This document shows positions 24,801 to 32,454 of a DNA stretch of 64,000 bases, in pieces. The stretch is from JALYOC01 sp036675345 (GTDB lineage: Bacteria; Myxococcota; Myxococcia; Myxococcales; Myxococcaceae), in NCBI GenBank assembly GCA_036675345.1, contig JAKFFE010000018.1:248001-312000 (forward strand), in the 5' to 3' direction. The notes below the pieces were generated by a model. It did not search any database, had not been told where the DNA came from, and saw only the letters and a list, made by a program, of their open reading frames with translations. Numbering within the stretch: position 1 is the first letter of the stretch; each line of letters starts with the position of its first letter. A program made the position numbers and the translations under genes.

Positions 24801-27144
24801 GGCCGGTGAAGACCAGGGCCGCAGGCGGGCCGACCACGATGTCGAAGGTGGCGGAGGTGGCGCCGCTCAAGGATCCGGAAGTGGCGCCCAGCGCGTAGCC
24901 GACTCCCGCCGCATCCACCGAGAGATTCGCGAAGGTGGCCTCTCCACCCGAGACCGCCCGGGTCAGGGTGCCGCCCAGGCTGGCACCGGAGGGATTGGTG
25001 GTCAGGGCCAGGGTGACCGACCCCGCGTAGCTGCTGGCGGTGTTGCCGAAGGCATCCCGCACCGCCACCCGCACCTCGGGCAGGGTTCCGCCCAGGGTGG
25101 TGGTGACCGGCTGGGCGGTGAACGCCAGCCGGGAAGCGGCGGCGGCAGCGACCGTGAAGGTCCCGCTGGTGACGTCCGGCAGGCCGGAGGTGCTGGCGGT
25201 CAGCGCGTAGCCGCTCCCCGCCTTCTCCAGGGACAGTCCGGCGAAGGTGGCCAGCCCGGAGGAGGCGGCCAGGGAGGTGGTCCCCGCCAGCACCCCGCCC
25301 GGGGGGTTCGCTCCCAGGGTCAGCGCGATGGTGGCGGAGGAGGCGGCCACGTTTCCCTGGGCGTCCAGCAGCGCGACCTGGACCGCGGGGGAGATCGCCG
25401 CTCCAGCCTGGACGTCGGTCGGCCCCTGGGCGAACACCAGCTGGGTGGGCGCTCCGGGGATGACCGCGAAGGGAGAGCTGGAGATGGGAGTCAGCGTCCC
25501 GGTGCTGCCGGACAGCCGATAGCCGGTGCCCGCCCGGGCGATGGACAACCCGGTGAAGGAGGCCACCCCGTTGACCGGGACCCCGGTGTTGACCCCGGAG
25601 AGCACCGCCCCGAAGGCGTTGGCCTGCAGCCCCACCGTGATCGGACCATTGTAGCTGGTGGCCACGTTCCCGGCGGCGTCCAGCACGGAGAGCGACACCG
25701 CGGGCGCGATCAGCGCACCGGCGGAGGCGTCGGTCGGCTGCTGGGTGAAGACCAGGGACACCGGCGCTCCATGCGCCACCGAGAAGCCGGCGCTGGTGAC
25801 CGAGAGCGCCGAGGCGGTGGCCTGCAGCGTGTACTGCCCCATCAGGTCCACCTGGAGGTCGCTGAAGCGGGCGATGCCGCCCACGGCGTTCCGGGTGGTG
25901 GTGCCGCCGAGGGTGGCACCGGGAGGAGCGGTCTGCAGGGTCAGGGTGATCGCCGCGCTGCTGGAGGAGAGATTGCCCAGCGCGTCGTACAGCGCCACCT
26001 CCACCGCCGGACCGATCGGGGTCTGCGAGCCGGTGTTGCTGGGCTGGACCCAAAACGCGATCGACGCCGGCGCGCCGGCGGCCACGGTGAAGAGGGCGCT
26101 GGTGGCTCCGGTCAGGGTGCCGGAGGTCGCCTGCAACGAGTAACCGCTGGCGGCCCGATCCACGGTCAGCCCCGCGAAGGAGGCCACGCCGTCCACCGCC
26201 GCCGCGGCGAAGGTTCCCCCCAGGGTCGCCGCCCCGGGATTGGTGGCGAACGCCAGGGACACGGTGGAGGTCGAGGTCTTCACCCGGTTCCCGCGCGCGT
26301 CCCGGACCTCCACCTGCACCGGCGGAGCCAGGGCCGCTCCGGCCACCCCGTCGGAGGGCTGGACGGTGAAGGCCAGCTGGGTGGGAAGGCCGGGCCGGAC
26401 GGTGAACGGCCGGCTCCGGGCGGAAGCCAGCGCGCCGGAGCCCGCGGAGAGGGTGTAGCCCTCGGCGGCCACGTCCAGCACCAGCTCGCCAAAGGTCGCC
26501 ACCCCGTCCACCGGGACGGCCGCGGTGTTGCCCTGCAGGGCGTCGGCGCCCGGATTGTCGGCCAGGGTAATCGACACCGCGGCGGTGGAGACGGCCAGGT
26601 TCCCGAAGGCGTCCTCCACCCGGACCTGCACCGGGGGAGCGATCACCGAACCGGCCTCCACCTCCGAGGGCTCCTGGACGAACACCAGCCGGGAGGGGCC
26701 GGCGGCGACGATCTCGAATGGGCTGCTGGTGGCTCCGGTCAACCCCGGCGAACTGGCGGTCAGGGTGTAGCCCACCGCCGCCTTGTCCAGGTTCAGCCCG
26801 GAGAAGCTGGCCACGCCGGCCACCACGTTGGCGGACAGGGTTCCAGAGAGGGTGCCCGCACCGGGGTTGGCGCCCAGGGCCAGGGTGACGGTTCCCTCCG
26901 CGGCAGCGACCACCTGCCCCTGCTCGTCGATCACCGAGACCTGGAGCGCCGGGGCCAGGTTCTCTCCGGCGGTTCCGCGGGTGGGCTGGACGCTGAAGGC
27001 GAGCTGGGAGGCCACCGGATTGTTGCCGGCGTCGGGCCCGTCTCCCCCGCCGCAGTTGCAGGCGGCCAGGGTCGTGGAGGCGAGGAGCACCACGAGGACG
27101 CGGCGGAGATTCAAGGCGGTACCTCGGAAGAGTGGGCTGCTCAC
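21805..27144 (-). CDS. Giant Ig-repeat lipoprotein with C-terminal cohesin-like domain
   Basis: A 1779-residue lipoprotein. A GTG start at 27144 has GGAGGT five bases upstream and overlaps the previous stop (GTGA); a TTG at 27114 with GAGGT is an alternative. The signal peptide ends in lipobox LAAC (Cys29). Fifteen Ig-like repeats of about 100 residues follow, each opening with a motif like SRLAFTQQPSGTSAG and containing LDAQGNVAASS and GVATFAGLSLEKAG-type strands. The last 170 residues form a different beta domain (TTVVLDLVADQTLTGYAVGF, SGALFYRIRLDVKAGA, VVFDGASLGAQFL) that resembles a cohesin. The protein is probably a long outer-membrane stalk. The upstream gene encodes a secreted dockerin-bearing protein, suggesting a docking pair. 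The cohesin label is by pattern. Confidence 0.82.
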   Translation of the reverse strand: MSSPLFRGTALNLRRVLVVLLASTTLAACNCGGGDGPDAGNNPVASQLAFSVQPTRGTAGENLAPALQVSVIDEQGQVVAAAEGTVTLALGANPGAGTLSGTLSANVVAGVASFSGLNLDKAAVGYTLTASSPGLTGATSSPFEIVAAGPSRLVFVQEPSEVEAGSVIAPPVQVRVEDAFGNLAVSTAAVSITLADNPGADALQGNTAAVPVDGVATFGELVLDVAAEGYTLSAGSGALASARSRPFTVRPGLPTQLAFTVQPSDGVAGAALAPPVQVEVRDARGNRVKTSTSTVSLAFATNPGAATLGGTFAAAAVDGVASFAGLTVDRAASGYSLQATSGTLTGATSALFTVAAGAPASIAFWVQPSNTGSQTPIGPAVEVALYDALGNLSSSSAAITLTLQTAPPGATLGGTTTRNAVGGIARFSDLQVDLMGQYTLQATASALSVTSAGFSVAHGAPVSLVFTQQPTDASAGALIAPAVSLSVLDAAGNVATSYNGPITVGLQANAFGAVLSGVNTGVPVNGVASFTGLSIARAGTGYRLSGSTGTLTPISSSPFAVIPGAPTQLVFAQGPTDVQAGAAISPAVQVALLDAQGNVAASSATIALTLGANPPGGVLAGTTSLAASSGLATFAGLSLEKAGSGYALTASTSGLPDVTSGTFTVAAAAASRLAFTAQPVTTTLGGTLPEVRVAVRDAFGNTASSYAGSVTLALTTNPSGASLGGTLTRAVSGGEATFANLSVDAAGVGYALGATSGSLSGATSATFDIVVGPPAALVFTGQPSTTVAGGAISPAVVVTVRDAGGNTVTSFNGSISLALGAGSPAGAILSGTTTVSASSGVATFANLSLDKAGTGYSLVASGASLAPVTSSTFAVSVGAASQLVFAQPPTNSAAGAAISPAIRVEVRDASGNLLTSSSANVTLALGNNPGGSTLSGTQTRAAVSGVATFNDLSLDRVGSGYTLLATSGALPSAESASFSVAAGTASQLVFLQQPSNTVAGAAITPAVSVAVRDASGNTVTSFSGTLTVSLGAGSPAGSVLAGTTSVTLASGVGTFSDLSIAQAGTGYSLQATVSGLSPVLSTPFAIQVGGASKLVLTQQPTNAVSGSSLSPSVVAEIQDAVGNRVASTATVTVAFANNPTGAVLSGTLSRAAVGGVVTFNNLSVNLVGTGYTLRLSSGGLTAATSSAFDISAGAASRLAFTQQPSGTSAGSFLGIVTVEVQDAAGNRITGSSASVGLTISGGAVLTGTTPRTAASGVASFSDLAVETAGSGYTLTATSSGLSSAVSAAFSITAAAPSRMVFTQQPANIVAGAAFTPPVAVRFQDAFGNPTANATAVTLAFANDPSGTASLLGTTTVTSVSGLATFSGLSVNRTGTGFTLQASSAVGTPITSVAFNVSPGSASALVITQQPSQTLAGSAITPAVGVEIRDGYGNTVTGSSAQMSVALLNNPGGSTLSGTTTVNAASGVAFFSTLSLNRSGTGYTLRVSSTGLTSADSAAFDILPGAASRLVFVQPPSSAQVGVAIAPAITVEVQDGSGNRVSSPALSISMAIGTNPGGGSLTGTTPRTTLSGVATFADLALSAAGTGYTLVASSGALTPATSAAFNVSTLPSSGLAYTDPPAGGKIRLVRNAALSTATTVVLDLVADQTLTGYAVGFNLPLDTTRVQANAALIETGTVLNPGSAPAAIMASLPTTGPLASVLVTGQSQKATGTGAISSDSVVASGALFYRIRLDVKAGATAGVVFDGASLGAQFLGLMRDKAGTDVATNGDFRIGRLDLF

Positions 27145-30100
27145 GGACGACCTCCGAACTTCCCCAGCACCGCGGAGAGGTCGGCGTCCTCGATGGCGTT
27201 GCCGTTCGACGGCGCCGCCAACAGGTCCATGTTCCAGTCGTAGTAGGGCTGGGTGGTGGTGAGGGTGTTGGTCCCCAGCCGGGTGGCGGAGGCGGCCAGA
27301 TCCACGATGTCGATCTGCTGATCGCGGTTGAAGTCACCGTTGCCGCTGACTCCCCGCTCGGAGGTGGCGGAGGGGTAGATCTCCCAGCCTCCGCGACCGA
27401 AGGTGCCGATCCGGATGATCTGCCCGGTCCGGCCCACGAACAGCTCGGTGACCTTCACCAGCGGAAGACCCGTGCCGTAGCGCTGCCAGGTCGTTCCGCC
27501 ATCGATGGTCCGGTACACGCCCAGGTCGGTGCCCACGTAGATCGTCTGGTTGGTGAGATCGGCTGGGTCGTACTTCACCGCGTTGATCGGCACGTCCGGC
27601 AACGGAGAGGCGCCACCGAAGCCGTTGATCGGGGTCCAGGTGCTTCCCCGGTTGGTGGTCTGGAAGATCCGGCCCATCGCCAGCGGCACCGGGCTGCCGT
27701 CCTGGTTCTCCGGCGCGGCGGTGACCACCACGAAGTCCTGTCCGTTGGCCCGTCCGGTGGGGCCGGGGGGGAAGGCCACCCCGGAGGTGTTCAACTGCCA
27801 TTCGCTGTTCTCCAGGGTGCCATTGCCGTTCAGGTCGATCTGCAGCCGTTCGGTCACCGTCCAGGTGCAGCCGGTGGTGGTGGAGGGACAGTTGCTGGTG
27901 ATCGCGAACCGACCGCCGGAGAGCGCCGCGCCGTACAGGCCGTCCACCGTCTCCGAGGTGTTCACGAAGCGGACGAAGTGCGGATTGGTGGCGGGGTTGG
28001 TGGCGGAGGTCAGACAGGTGTTGGTCGCCGCCCAGGCCCCGCCCGAGCCGGTGCTCTTGAAGATCCCGCGGTCGGTGAGGGTGAGGAAGGTGGGGGTGGT
28101 GGCCACCGGGGAGGCGGCGATCCGGACCAGGAAGGGACTGGCGTCCGAACCGCAAGCGAGGACCGGCGCAGCCCGGGTGGTCCACACGCCGCCGTTGTTG
28201 CACTGGGCGTTGCCCGCGCTGGGCACGCAGTAGGACTGCCGGCCGTTGACCGACCCCCAGTAGACGGAGGTTCCGCCGATCCGTCCCACCGCGGCGCCGA
28301 AGCCATCCCCGCCGATCACCTGGTTGAAGGTGGTGGCGGTGGTCGCCGAATCGCGGAAGCGGGTGCCGTTGTCCTGCAGCCCCATGAAGGCCACGAACGG
28401 ATTGCCGTTGGCCGGATCCCCGGAGGCCAGCGAGTAGGCCAGATGGGTGACGATCCCCCGGTTGGGGAAGCGCCACACCACGTTGGGCGGAGTGACCCCG
28501 GCAAAGAGGTTGTCGGAGAAGTAGATCCCACCATCGGTGCCGGCGAAGGCCCGGATGGTCGCGCCCACCCGGACGATCCGGCTGCGGTGCCAGTCGGCGT
28601 GCACATAGGGAAGGGCCCCGGCGGAGGTGTCTCCCCCGCCCCCGCTGGGCAGCCAGTGGGCCACGTTCTCCCAGCTGGGGGTGCTGGCGGTGCCGGTGGT
28701 GGTGCGCAGCCCGCACAGCATCCCGCCCACCAGCACGTTGGCGTCGTTGGCCGGGTCCACGGCGATCGTCGAGTTGTACCAGGCCTGGGCCTCGTTCACG
28801 TTCACCGTGCCGCAGTCCCGGGGGCTGGGCCCCGGTGGCTTGCTGGTGGCGTTGGCCAGGGTCCCGGTGGCAACCGCCCAGCTGGCTCCGCCGGTGGTGG
28901 AGCGCCAGATGCCGTTGCCGGAGCTGCCCGCCGCCTCCTCCAGCGCGCTGAGCTGCGCGTAGAGCACGGTGGTGGCCGGGTTGGCCTTGGGCCCGCCCGC
29001 GGCGAGGGTGATCCGGCCCACGTTGGTGGAGGGCAGCGCGGCGGTGGCCCGCAGCGAGGTCCAGCTGGTGCCGGAGTTGCTGCTCACCCACACATCGCCC
29101 AGGGTTCCTCCCACGCAGGTGCCCCCGGTGAGGAAGTTGGTCCCTCCGGCCGCTACCCCGTAGCCGGGAGGAAGGGGCTCCTCGCCGGCGCCGCAGGCGT
29201 AGACCCCGCTGACCACCAGTCGGCTGTTGCCCCCGGTGCTGCCGGCAAAGGCCACCGACCAGATCGCTTCCGCCAGCGCGGTCCCGGAGTTGGGCAGATC
29301 CAGATGGGTGAAGCTGGCTCCGCCGTCCTCCGACTTGAACAGGCCCACGTCGGTGCCGACCACGATCCGATTGCTGTTGGCGGGATCCACCTTCAGATCC
29401 CGGAGGGTGTTGGCGGGGACTGCCAGGCCCCCGGCGCCCGCCGGATAGGCGGTGGTCAGCAGCACCGGCGCGGACCAGCTGGCCCCGCCATTGGTGGTGC
29501 GCACCACGTAGCCGCCGGGGAGATCGAAGGCGTCGCCCAGGCCCAGGTACAGGGTGTCCGGAGCGTTGGGATCCATGTCCATCGCGCCGATGGCGATGTT
29601 GCCCAGGGTCTCGGTGATCGGGAACCAGCTGGGGTTGGCGGCGCTGAAGTTGAAGGTCTTCCAGACCCCGCCCCCGGAGGTGGCGAAGTAGACGACCTGG
29701 GGGTCACGCGGGTCCACCTGGATCCCCGCGGCCCGGCCGGAGTCCACCTCGCTGTAGAAGGTGCCGTTCCACTGGAAGGAGGCGTCGGTGGGGCCGAGGT
29801 TGACCCAGCTTTGCCCTCCCCCGCTCACCGCTCCCCGCGCGGTGGGCTCCGGCGCGAAGGGCGAGCGCGGGGCCGCCGGCAACAGCTCCGACCAGCGCTC
29901 CGCCTCCTGCGCCGCGACCTGGGCTGCCCGCTGGAAGTATCCGCGCGAGGGGTCTCCCCACAGCGCCTTGCGCATCACCATCCGGCGGCGGGGATCGTCC
30001 CCTTCCGCCTCTTCCGAATCCTCGGGGCCGACGTAGCCGGCGGCCAGCTGACGCCAGCGGTGCTCGTCGCCGTCCGGCTCGTTCACGAACGCCCGTTGGG

Positions 30101-30218
30101 TGCTCCGCTCGGTGGCATCGCGGTAGGCGCGATACGCCCGGACGCTGGAGGGGACGGCCAGAACCGCGGTGAAGGCCATCGTGGACGCGAGCACCGTCCA
30201 GCGTTTGCGTAGTGCCAA
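27141..30218 (-). CDS. Secreted Asp-box beta-propeller protein with C-terminal dockerin
   Basis: A 1025-residue exoprotein. I choose TTG 30218 because GGGAG lies 7 nt upstream and the product starts with a good signal peptide (MALRKRWTVLASTM, cleavage near SSVRA); an earlier TTG at 30278 lies inside a promoter-like element. The body opens WVNLGPTDASFQWNGTF and carries at least six Asp-box-like turns (TTNGGASWSAP, SEDGGASFTHL, SSNSGTSWTSL, TTNRGSTWTPI, TIDGGTTWQRY), as in BNR/VPS10/xyloglucanase-type propellers. Residues 961-1025 are a type I-like dockerin: GDFNRDQQIDIVDL, then YDWNMD and AIEDADLSAVLGKF. No glycosidase catalytic residues were identified. It overlaps the cohesin-like lipoprotein gene by 4 nt, implying coupled translation. 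Confidence 0.82.
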   Translation of the reverse strand: MALRKRWTVLASTMAFTAVLAVPSSVRAYRAYRDATERSTQRAFVNEPDGDEHRWRQLAAGYVGPEDSEEAEGDDPRRRMVMRKALWGDPSRGYFQRAAQVAAQEAERWSELLPAAPRSPFAPEPTARGAVSGGGQSWVNLGPTDASFQWNGTFYSEVDSGRAAGIQVDPRDPQVVYFATSGGGVWKTFNFSAANPSWFPITETLGNIAIGAMDMDPNAPDTLYLGLGDAFDLPGGYVVRTTNGGASWSAPVLLTTAYPAGAGGLAVPANTLRDLKVDPANSNRIVVGTDVGLFKSEDGGASFTHLDLPNSGTALAEAIWSVAFAGSTGGNSRLVVSGVYACGAGEEPLPPGYGVAAGGTNFLTGGTCVGGTLGDVWVSSNSGTSWTSLRATAALPSTNVGRITLAAGGPKANPATTVLYAQLSALEEAAGSSGNGIWRSTTGGASWAVATGTLANATSKPPGPSPRDCGTVNVNEAQAWYNSTIAVDPANDANVLVGGMLCGLRTTTGTASTPSWENVAHWLPSGGGGDTSAGALPYVHADWHRSRIVRVGATIRAFAGTDGGIYFSDNLFAGVTPPNVVWRFPNRGIVTHLAYSLASGDPANGNPFVAFMGLQDNGTRFRDSATTATTFNQVIGGDGFGAAVGRIGGTSVYWGSVNGRQSYCVPSAGNAQCNNGGVWTTRAAPVLACGSDASPFLVRIAASPVATTPTFLTLTDRGIFKSTGSGGAWAATNTCLTSATNPATNPHFVRFVNTSETVDGLYGAALSGGRFAITSNCPSTTTGCTWTVTERLQIDLNGNGTLENSEWQLNTSGVAFPPGPTGRANGQDFVVVTAAPENQDGSPVPLAMGRIFQTTNRGSTWTPINGFGGASPLPDVPINAVKYDPADLTNQTIYVGTDLGVYRTIDGGTTWQRYGTGLPLVKVTELFVGRTGQIIRIGTFGRGGWEIYPSATSERGVSGNGDFNRDQQIDIVDLAASATRLGTNTLTTTQPYYDWNMDLLAAPSNGNAIEDADLSAVLGKFGGRP

Positions 30219-30247
30219 GGAGCAGCTCCCGAAAAGGAGGGAGCGGA

Positions 30248-30278
30248 ATGTTACGAGCAGGATGGAGGTATGGGTCAA
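30248..30278 (-). promoter_or_regulatory. Possible promoter of the dockerin/cohesin operon
   Basis: On the minus strand TTGACC (30273-30278) is followed after 19 bp by TAACAT (30248-30253). The spacing is longer than ideal. It lies 30 nt upstream of the favoured TTG start at 30218. Confidence 0.3.
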
Positions 30279-30350
30279 ATCCCCCAGGTGGGTCCCCTCA
30301 CACCCGGGCGACGCTGGCCGAAGCCGGCCTCCGGGTGGGAGGATGTCGGC

Positions 30351-30770
30351 ATGGTCAACCGGCCCCTGCTTCCGCTGCTGCTGTCGATGGTCCTGCTGGT
30401 GGGCGCCAACTGCCGCAACGCTCCGGAGGAGCGGGGGGAGGCGGCCACGGCCTCATCGGCGAGGCCGACGGTGACCTCCACTTCGCCGCCCGGCTCCGAT
30501 TCGCAGTCGGCCTCGGCCAAGCCGGCGGACGCGGCGGCGCAGTGCGTGACCCACGAGGACTGCACCCTCAGCCGCTTCATCCCCGGCGAGTGCTGCCAGG
30601 ACTGTGAGGAGCGGCCGGTGCTTCGCTCCGAGTACGACGCGAAGGCCCGGGAGTGCGCGGACGCGCTCTCGCGCTGCCCGATGCGGAACTGCGCTCCCGG
30701 CCGGCAGATGCGGCGCGCGGTGTGCGTCGCCGGAATCTGCGAGCTGGCCGGGAAGAACCTGCGGGACTGA
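30351..30770 (+). CDS. Small Cys-rich lipoprotein
   Basis: A 139-residue protein with an N-terminal hydrophobic segment and lipobox-like VGANC (Cys21), then a Ser/Ala/Thr linker, then a Cys-rich C-terminal domain: CVTHEDC, GECCQDC and further single cysteines (ECADAL, RCPMRNC, AVCVAGIC). The pattern suggests a disulfide-knotted surface module like those common on myxobacterial exported proteins; no function is assigned. ATG 30351 has GGGAGGAT 6 nt upstream, which decides the start over an earlier in-frame ATG at 30270. Its stop is 1 bp from the stop of the convergent 115-residue gene. Confidence 0.75.
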   Translation: MVNRPLLPLLLSMVLLVGANCRNAPEERGEAATASSARPTVTSTSPPGSDSQSASAKPADAAAQCVTHEDCTLSRFIPGECCQDCEERPVLRSEYDAKARECADALSRCPMRNCAPGRQMRRAVCVAGICELAGKNLRD

Positions 30771-30771
30771 C

Positions 30772-31119
30772 CTACTTCTTCTTGCGCAGCGCCCGGACGA
30801 TCTTGTCCTTGGCGCGGCTGGACTCGCTGGCGGGAGCGCGGGCCACCGCGGTCAGCGGGGCGGTGCGGGCCTTGGCCGCGGAGGCCTGGGCGCGGAAGGC
30901 CTTGAGCAGCTGCATCTCCAGCACCAGCAGCTCGTCGGCCAGCTCGGCGTTTCCGCCCGCGGCGCGGGGCAGCGGCTGGTGGAGGTTCTCCTGCTTGGCG
31001 CCGTGGCGCATCCGCAGGGCCTTCTCCTCCTCCGAGGTCAGGGTCCGGGAGCGAGGAAGCGCCGCCCGAACCTCCTCGGCCGTCACCGCCACCGTGCTGC
31101 TCGACCCCTTGCGCTGCAT
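30772..31119 (-). CDS. Hypothetical basic protein, 115 aa
   Basis: Not recognised. It has 115 residues, no signal peptide, a central helical region (EEEKALRMRHGAKQENLHQP, ELADELLVLEMQLLKAFRAQ) and a very basic C-terminus (IVRALRKKK), suggesting nucleic-acid contact or partner binding. ATG 31119 has GAGGAG 7 nt upstream. A near-consensus sigma70 promoter lies about 75 bp upstream, so it is probably well expressed, unlike most genes here whose promoters are not readable. Confidence 0.75.
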   Translation of the reverse strand: MQRKGSSSTVAVTAEEVRAALPRSRTLTSEEEKALRMRHGAKQENLHQPLPRAAGGNAELADELLVLEMQLLKAFRAQASAAKARTAPLTAVARAPASESSRAKDKIVRALRKKK

Positions 31120-31191
31120 GTCGTTTCTCCTCGCGGGCAGGACGCTGAACGTCTGCTCATGTGGGACGCGGCTAGGCCCCGATTTACCGCA

Positions 31192-31219
31192 ATTGTAGAG
31201 GCCTGCGGGGGTCGGTCAA
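31192..31219 (-). promoter_or_regulatory. Near-consensus sigma70 promoter for the 115-aa gene
   Basis: On the minus strand TTGACC (31214-31219) and TACAAT (31192-31197) are separated by 16 bp. The predicted start near 31185 leaves a leader of about 65 nt with GAGGAG before the ATG at 31119. Confidence 0.6.
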
Positions 31220-31346
31220 TTTTTCGGCCCGAGCCGGCGCTGCAGACATGTAGCACCCGCCGTTTTCCGGGCGCTTGCAGCAAGGTGGGCACGATCCCCG
31301 CCCCGCGGGAGGGGAGCGTGGATCAGATCCAGGAGCGGGGCCAACT

Positions 31347-32369
31347 TCAGGGCGCCTCTTCGTCCTCCGGCTCGGCGGTGGGGGCGGTGCCGGCGTCGGC
31401 GGGGGTCTGGCCGGCCCGGGGGATGCCGAAGCGATCCAGGGCGTCGGCGATGCCGGCGGGCTTGTCCTCATCCGGGAGGAACTCGGCGGGGGCGGCCAGG
31501 GTGACGCTCTTTCCGATGTTGGAGAGCGCCAGGTCCACATGCAGCTTCAGCTCCGCCGCCGGGGTGTTCTCCGCGGCGGGGACCTGGACCCGACCGTCCA
31601 CCTTGGCCCAGAGGACCGCGCCGGTCTTGGCGTCCACCACGATCAACCCCTCCAGCGCGATCGGGGTGCGTTCATTGAGGAAGGCCATCCGGTTGAGGGT
31701 GCTGCGATCCATCCCCTGCTTGGAGGCGGGCGGCGGAGGCAGCTCGCGTTGGGGGACCACCTTGGCGTTCTCCGCCAGCTTCAGCGCGTAACGGTGGGCG
31801 GGGCGGCCCTCGTGTTCGGAGGTGCCCCGGCTCTCCAGGGCCACCCGGTGCTTGAACAGGGTGTCCACGTCCCGCAGGGCCCCGGCGATGTCCTCCCGGG
31901 CGCGTTCGGCCATCCCCCGGTCCCGAAGCCGTTGCCGGAACTTCTGGAAGCGGTTGCGGGCGTAGACCTTCCCGTCCGCCCGGATCACCTCCAGGCCCTG
32001 CTCCCGGGAGTTCTCCAAGGTGGCGTGGAAATCGCCGCTCACGCCCCCTTGCCCAGCGACCAGCTCGCGGCGCTCGGTCAGCTGCACGCCCCGGTCGTTG
32101 CCCTTCCAGGTGAACTGGATGTTGGCGTCCATCCGGTGGGCCCCCAGCCGCTCGGTGGTCTCGGCGGCGCTCATGGTGAGGACCCGGCGCGCCAGCCGGG
32201 GATCGCTGTCCAGGGCCGCGGCGTCCAGGGTCTCCGAGGCGGAGGCGACCGCCTTGGGGGGATCCTCGGGGGAGAAGATCCGCTCCTTGGCGGCCTTGTC
32301 CACCGGGTCCGAACACGCCGCCAGCAGCAAGAACACTGGGGCCAGGATGAGGGTCCGCGAAGGAAGCAT
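31347..32369 (-). CDS. Hypothetical lipoprotein, 340 aa
   Basis: A 340-residue lipoprotein with lipobox LLAAC (Cys19) preceded by MLPSRTLILAPVF. The mature protein alternates strands and charged helices (ANIQFTWKGNDRGVQLTERR, EVIRADGKVYARNRFQ, EGLIVVDAKTGAVLWAKVDG), similar in feel to LolA-like lipid-binding folds, and ends with a Pro/Ala/Glu-rich tail. No enzyme motif is visible. It is divergent from the DUF2058 gene at 32455, with 85 bp between the start codons. Confidence 0.75.
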   Translation of the reverse strand: MLPSRTLILAPVFLLLAACSDPVDKAAKERIFSPEDPPKAVASASETLDAAALDSDPRLARRVLTMSAAETTERLGAHRMDANIQFTWKGNDRGVQLTERRELVAGQGGVSGDFHATLENSREQGLEVIRADGKVYARNRFQKFRQRLRDRGMAERAREDIAGALRDVDTLFKHRVALESRGTSEHEGRPAHRYALKLAENAKVVPQRELPPPPASKQGMDRSTLNRMAFLNERTPIALEGLIVVDAKTGAVLWAKVDGRVQVPAAENTPAAELKLHVDLALSNIGKSVTLAAPAEFLPDEDKPAGIADALDRFGIPRAGQTPADAGTAPTAEPEDEEAP

Positions 32370-32454
32370 GGGCGGGGCAAGTTACGTGCCCCACACTGCA
32401 CCCGCAAGGCGAGCCTTGCGTGCCGTAGAGGTCGAGATACAAGCTCGCCCGCTC

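Noticed and set aside
22918..27243. A 1441-codon open frame on the plus strand
   Set aside because: It is the antisense of the Ig-repeat lipoprotein gene. Its translation is Gly/Arg/His-rich without family pattern, caused by GC-rich repeated codons.
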